Source: Gemmatimonadaceae bacterium (lineage in GTDB: Bacteria > Gemmatimonadota > Gemmatimonadetes > Gemmatimonadales > Gemmatimonadaceae). Taken from it: 64,000 nt of DNA. The notes under the pieces are model-generated. The model worked only from the letters and a program-made list of their open reading frames with translations, did not search any database and was not told the origin of the DNA. Every line of letters starts with the position of its first letter. Position 1 is the first letter of the stretch. The stretch covers positions 1-64,000 of the forward strand of contig JANJUF010000062.1 in assembly GCA_024710705.1 (NCBI GenBank), in the 5' to 3' direction. Of this stretch, positions 60,593-64,000 are shown in pieces. Made by a program: the position numbers and the translations under genes.

Positions 60593-62794
60593 TCAGAGGA
60601 AAGAGAAGGCGCCGAGCACGGCGACTGCGCCGAGCACGATCACCCAGGCGTAGGTGCCGACACGTCCGGTCTGCGCCTGGGACCCCATCCAGCCGAAGGC
60701 CCGGGTCAGCAGGGCGCTGCCGTTCACGAGGAGCCCATCGATGAGACCCGCATCGATTCCCTTCCACAGGACCGTGCGCGAAACGCCAAGCGTCGGCTGG
60801 ACGACGGCAGCGTCGTAGGCCTCATCCACATACCACTTGTCATGGAGCACCTTGGCGATGCCCTGCTCCGCCGGCGCATCCTTCGCGGCCACGAGCGCGG
60901 CCGGCTTGAGGCGCCACAGGGCAAACGCAATGCCCGCTACCGCGATGAACACCGCCGTGCCGATCAGGGTGTACTCAGTGGCGTGCGAGAGATGTGGCGT
61001 CTCGCCAAGGGTCACGATGTTTGCCCCGGTGCCCACGACCGGTTCAAGCCAGTGGTGGAGGAGTTCCACCGGGCCGATCGCGCCACCGGTGATGAGCGGC
61101 AGGTTCATCCACCCACCCACCAAGGACAGGACACCGAGCACGACCAGCGGGCCGGTCATCACCCACGGTGCTTCCTTGAGGTGCGGACGCTCCGCCTCCC
61201 CGGTCCGGTTCGGACCGTGGAAGGTGTACAGCATCATGCGCGTCATGTAGATCGCGGTCATCAGCGCCGCCGCGAGCCCGAGGGCGTAAATCGCGTACAG
61301 CAGTGCCGTGCCCGGGATGCCGAACAGACTTGCCTCCGCCAGCGTGGAACCGTGGGTGCGGGCGAAGACCGCCGTCAGGATCTCATCCTTGGAGAAGAAC
61401 CCGGAGAATACGGGGATGCCAGCGATGGCGAGGGTTGCGATCCACATCAGGCCGAAGGTGATCGGCATGTGGCGGCGCAGCCCTCCCATATTGCGCATGT
61501 CCTGGGCGTCCTCGTGGTTGTGCGTCTCGTGATACGCCTTGTGCATGGCGTAAATCACCGAGCCCGAGCCGAGGAACAGGAGCGCCTTGAAGAAGGCGTG
61601 CGTCATCAGGTGGAAGACGCCGGCGGTGTACGCCCCGACGCCGACGCCCACGAACATGTAGCCGAGCTGGGAGACGGTGGAGTAGGCCAGCACCTTCTTG
61701 ATGTCCCACTGCTTCAGGCCGATGGTCGCGGCGAACACGGCGGTCAGGGCGCCGACGAGGGCCACGGTGAGCTGGGCCGTTGGCGCAACCGCGAACAGCG
61801 TGGCGGAGCGCGCCACCAGGTACACGCCTGCCGTCACCATCGTCGCGGCATGGATCAGTGCCGAGACGGGTGTCGGGCCAGCCATGGCGTCGGGAAGCCA
61901 GATGTAGAGCGGGAGCTGGGCGCTCTTGCCGGCCGCGCCGAGGAAGAGGAAGAGGCAGATGGCCGTGGCAATCAGCGAGCCGACCATCAACCCGCCCGCC
62001 GCCTCCTCCACTCCGGCAAACGACAGCGTGCCAAAGTTGGCGAACATCAGGAACATCGCCACCAGGAAACCGAAGTCGCCGATGCGATTCACGATGAAGG
62101 CCTTCTTGCCGGCATCGGCGTTGGCCTTCTCGTGGAACCAGAACCCGATGAGGAGATACGAGCAGAGCCCCACGCCCTCCCAGCCCACGAACATCAGCGG
62201 GTAGTTGGCGCCGAGCACCAGCAACAGCATGAAGAAGACGAACAGGTTCAGGTACGCGAAGTAGCGCGGGTACCCGGGATCGTCCTGCATGTAGCCGACG
62301 GAGAAGATGTGGATCAGCGACCCGATGCCGGTGATGATCAATGTCATCACCATGGAGAGCTGGTCCAGCTGCAGGGCGACGTCGATCGAGAGCTTCCCGG
62401 TGGGCATCCACTGGAAGAGCGTGAGGACGTAGGCCTCCTCGATGTGCGCGGCGCGCATCGCCACAAAGACGGCGAGGGCGAGCCCGAAGCTGAGGAGCAG
62501 CACGCCGGGGCCGATCAGCGAGACGAGGCCGGCCGACGGATGGCGCGCGGCGTGGTGGGCGTCGTCGTGGCCGTGGGCATCGTGCGCGCCGTGGTCGCCG
62601 TGGTCGCCGTGTTCACCGTGGTCGTGCGAGGCGGCCGTCGGATCGGCTGGTCCGGGGTGCGCGGCGGCGCGCAACGACAGGAACCCGTTGAACAGGAACC
62701 CGAGAAGCGGCAACACCGGCAATAGCCACGCGAAACGCGCGACCGTGTCGGCCAGGGGATGGCCAGTCATCGGGGCATCGGTCTGGGTGAGCAT
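60593..62794 (-). CDS. nuoL: NADH-quinone oxidoreductase subunit L
   Basis: GKSAQLPLYIWLPDAMAGPTPVSALIHAATMVTAGVYL; His-rich N-terminal loop. Confidence 0.95.
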   Translation of the reverse strand: MLTQTDAPMTGHPLADTVARFAWLLPVLPLLGFLFNGFLSLRAAAHPGPADPTAASHDHGEHGDHGDHGAHDAHGHDDAHHAARHPSAGLVSLIGPGVLLLSFGLALAVFVAMRAAHIEEAYVLTLFQWMPTGKLSIDVALQLDQLSMVMTLIITGIGSLIHIFSVGYMQDDPGYPRYFAYLNLFVFFMLLLVLGANYPLMFVGWEGVGLCSYLLIGFWFHEKANADAGKKAFIVNRIGDFGFLVAMFLMFANFGTLSFAGVEEAAGGLMVGSLIATAICLFLFLGAAGKSAQLPLYIWLPDAMAGPTPVSALIHAATMVTAGVYLVARSATLFAVAPTAQLTVALVGALTAVFAATIGLKQWDIKKVLAYSTVSQLGYMFVGVGVGAYTAGVFHLMTHAFFKALLFLGSGSVIYAMHKAYHETHNHEDAQDMRNMGGLRRHMPITFGLMWIATLAIAGIPVFSGFFSKDEILTAVFARTHGSTLAEASLFGIPGTALLYAIYALGLAAALMTAIYMTRMMLYTFHGPNRTGEAERPHLKEAPWVMTGPLVVLGVLSLVGGWMNLPLITGGAIGPVELLHHWLEPVVGTGANIVTLGETPHLSHATEYTLIGTAVFIAVAGIAFALWRLKPAALVAAKDAPAEQGIAKVLHDKWYVDEAYDAAVVQPTLGVSRTVLWKGIDAGLIDGLLVNGSALLTRAFGWMGSQAQTGRVGTYAWVIVLGAVAVLGAFSFL

Positions 62795-63087
62795 CAGCCC
62801 TTCAGCAGGTTGATGTCATCGAGGTTCACCGACTGGCGGTGACGGAAGATCGCGATGACGATCGCGAGGCCGACGGCGGCCTCGGCGGCGGCCACCGTGA
62901 TCACGAAGAGCACGAAGACCTGTCCGGCGGCGCCATAGAGCGTGCTCAGGGCCACGAAGGACAGATTCACCGCGTTGAGCATCAGCTCCACGCACATGAA
63001 GAGGATGATGGCATTGCGACGCGTGAGCACGCCGATGACGCCGATGGTGAAGAGCGCGGCCGACAGCGCGAGGGATTCAGCGACCAT
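62794..63087 (-). CDS. nuoK: NADH-quinone oxidoreductase subunit K
   Basis: 97 aa; [24 protein letters not shown]. Confidence 0.95.
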   Translation of the reverse strand: MVAESLALSAALFTIGVIGVLTRRNAIILFMCVELMLNAVNLSFVALSTLYGAAGQVFVLFVITVAAAEAAVGLAIVIAIFRHRQSVNLDDINLLKG

Positions 63088-63090
63088 CGC

Positions 63091-63636
63091 TCAGCTCCTC
63101 TTCCGGCCGATGACGACCGCACCGACGATGGCGGTCAGCAGCAGCATGGACGACAACTCGAAGGCCAGCACGTAGTCCTTCAGCAGCAACTCGGCCACCG
63201 GACCGATGATACCGCCGGGCTCCCCGCGCGACAGGTCGCCGGAGGGGATCGCCGATTCGATCTGCGCCGGGAACTTGGCCCGCGCCAGCACCATCACCTC
63301 AGCCAGCAGGGCCAGTCCCACGGCCCCCGCCGCCAGGCGCGGGAACTGCCCGCGGATGTCACTCACGTCCTCGGGCCTGCCGAGGTTGAGCAACATCACC
63401 ACGAACAGGAACACCACCATGATCGCACCGGCGTACACGAGCACCTGGATCGCGCCGATGAACTGCGCGTCGAGCATCACGTACAGCGCCGCCAGGCAGA
63501 ACATCACGTTCACCAGCCACAGCGCCGCCGCCACCGGGCTCTTGCGGGTCACGAACAGCAACGCCGAGGCCAGGGCGATGAGCCCGAACAGGTAGAAGTG
63601 GAACGAGAAGAAGAGGGGGTAGAACTCGTTGTTCAT
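63091..63636 (-). CDS. nuoJ: NADH-quinone oxidoreductase subunit J
   Basis: DAQFIGAIQVLVYAGAIMVVFLFVVMLLNL. Confidence 0.95.
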   Translation of the reverse strand: MNNEFYPLFFSFHFYLFGLIALASALLFVTRKSPVAAALWLVNVMFCLAALYVMLDAQFIGAIQVLVYAGAIMVVFLFVVMLLNLGRPEDVSDIRGQFPRLAAGAVGLALLAEVMVLARAKFPAQIESAIPSGDLSRGEPGGIIGPVAELLLKDYVLAFELSSMLLLTAIVGAVVIGRKRS

Positions 63637-63639
63637 CCC

Positions 63640-64000
63640 TCACTCCCCCCGCGGGTCGGCGGGGTCCCACAACTCGCTCACCGGGTGCGTCTGGGCGGTG
63701 AGGCGCTCGAGGTCATAGACGAACTTGGCGCGGCTGAACTCGGCGTTCTCGTAGTGGCGGCCCATGTGGATCGCCTCCTCCGGGCACACCTCCTGACAGT
63801 AGCCGCAGAAGATGCAGCGGAACTCGTCGATCTCGAACACCAAGGGGTAGCGGTTCCCCGCCTCGTCCTCGCCCGGCACCAGCTTGATGCAGTTCGCGGG
63901 ACAGACGGTGGGGCACAGGCCGCAGGCTACGCACTTCGCCTGGCCGTCCTCGGTGGTGAGCATGCGGTGCGTGCCGCGCCAGCGCGGGGAGATGTCCCAG
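63640..64000 (-). CDS. nuoI: NADH-quinone oxidoreductase subunit I, N-terminus beyond window edge
   Basis: Two 4Fe-4S motifs CVACGLCPTVCP and CIFCGYCQEVCP; frame open to base 64000 (WDISPRWRGTHRM...). Confidence 0.95.
   Translation of the reverse strand, partial: WDISPRWRGTHRMLTTEDGQAKCVACGLCPTVCPANCIKLVPGEDEAGNRYPLVFEIDEFRCIFCGYCQEVCPEEAIHMGRHYENAEFSRAKFVYDLERLTAQTHPVSELWDPADPRGE

Noticed and set aside
62540-62643. Short tandem 9-nt repeats as CRISPR or satellite
   Set aside because: In-frame coding repeat within nuoL, units too short and no spacers.
60842-62725. 627-aa + strand ORF opposite nuoL
   Set aside because: Shadow ORF of nuoL; biased composition, no motifs.

Overview
High-GC bacterial chromosomal segment. 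Gene content and style (bshC, futalosine menaquinone genes, 6-bladed beta-propeller lipoprotein, LPS export genes, complex I) suggest a Gemmatimonadota-like organism, but that is inference. It is almost entirely core genome: about 60 protein genes and one tRNA-Arg(CCT). I see no CRISPR array, prophage or transposon. The left ~21 kb is mostly + strand: gdhA fragment, rlmH, bshC, murJ, uvrC, thrC, larC, DUF512-der-plsY-gpsA, merR, surE, pcm, apt, tRNA, TPR gene. The exceptions are a truncated globin and an RND efflux pair. From dapF (21191) to the right edge every convincing gene is on the - strand: an LPS/KDO/rpoN/glycosylation supercluster, pabA-xerD-dedA-ispF-mqnC/A/E, fab/plsX/rpmF, ndk-sucDC, pmm and nuoN-M-L-K-J-I. 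The strand switch lies at a convergent intergenic gap. That gap holds an AT-rich 28-mer, ACTACGCATAA-TATGTA-TTATGTATTGT (21125-21152), that looks like a chromosomal dif site, so the window probably spans the replication terminus. Other leads: a GACGGAA-type dispersed hairpin repeat in gene junctions, a putative three-component envelope glycosylation module (CsbB-like GT2, Dpm-like GT2 and YfhO), an LptB with a ~145-aa N-terminal extension, a His/Asp-rich insertion in NuoL, and a GDH fragment with a catalytic-Asp substitution at the left edge.
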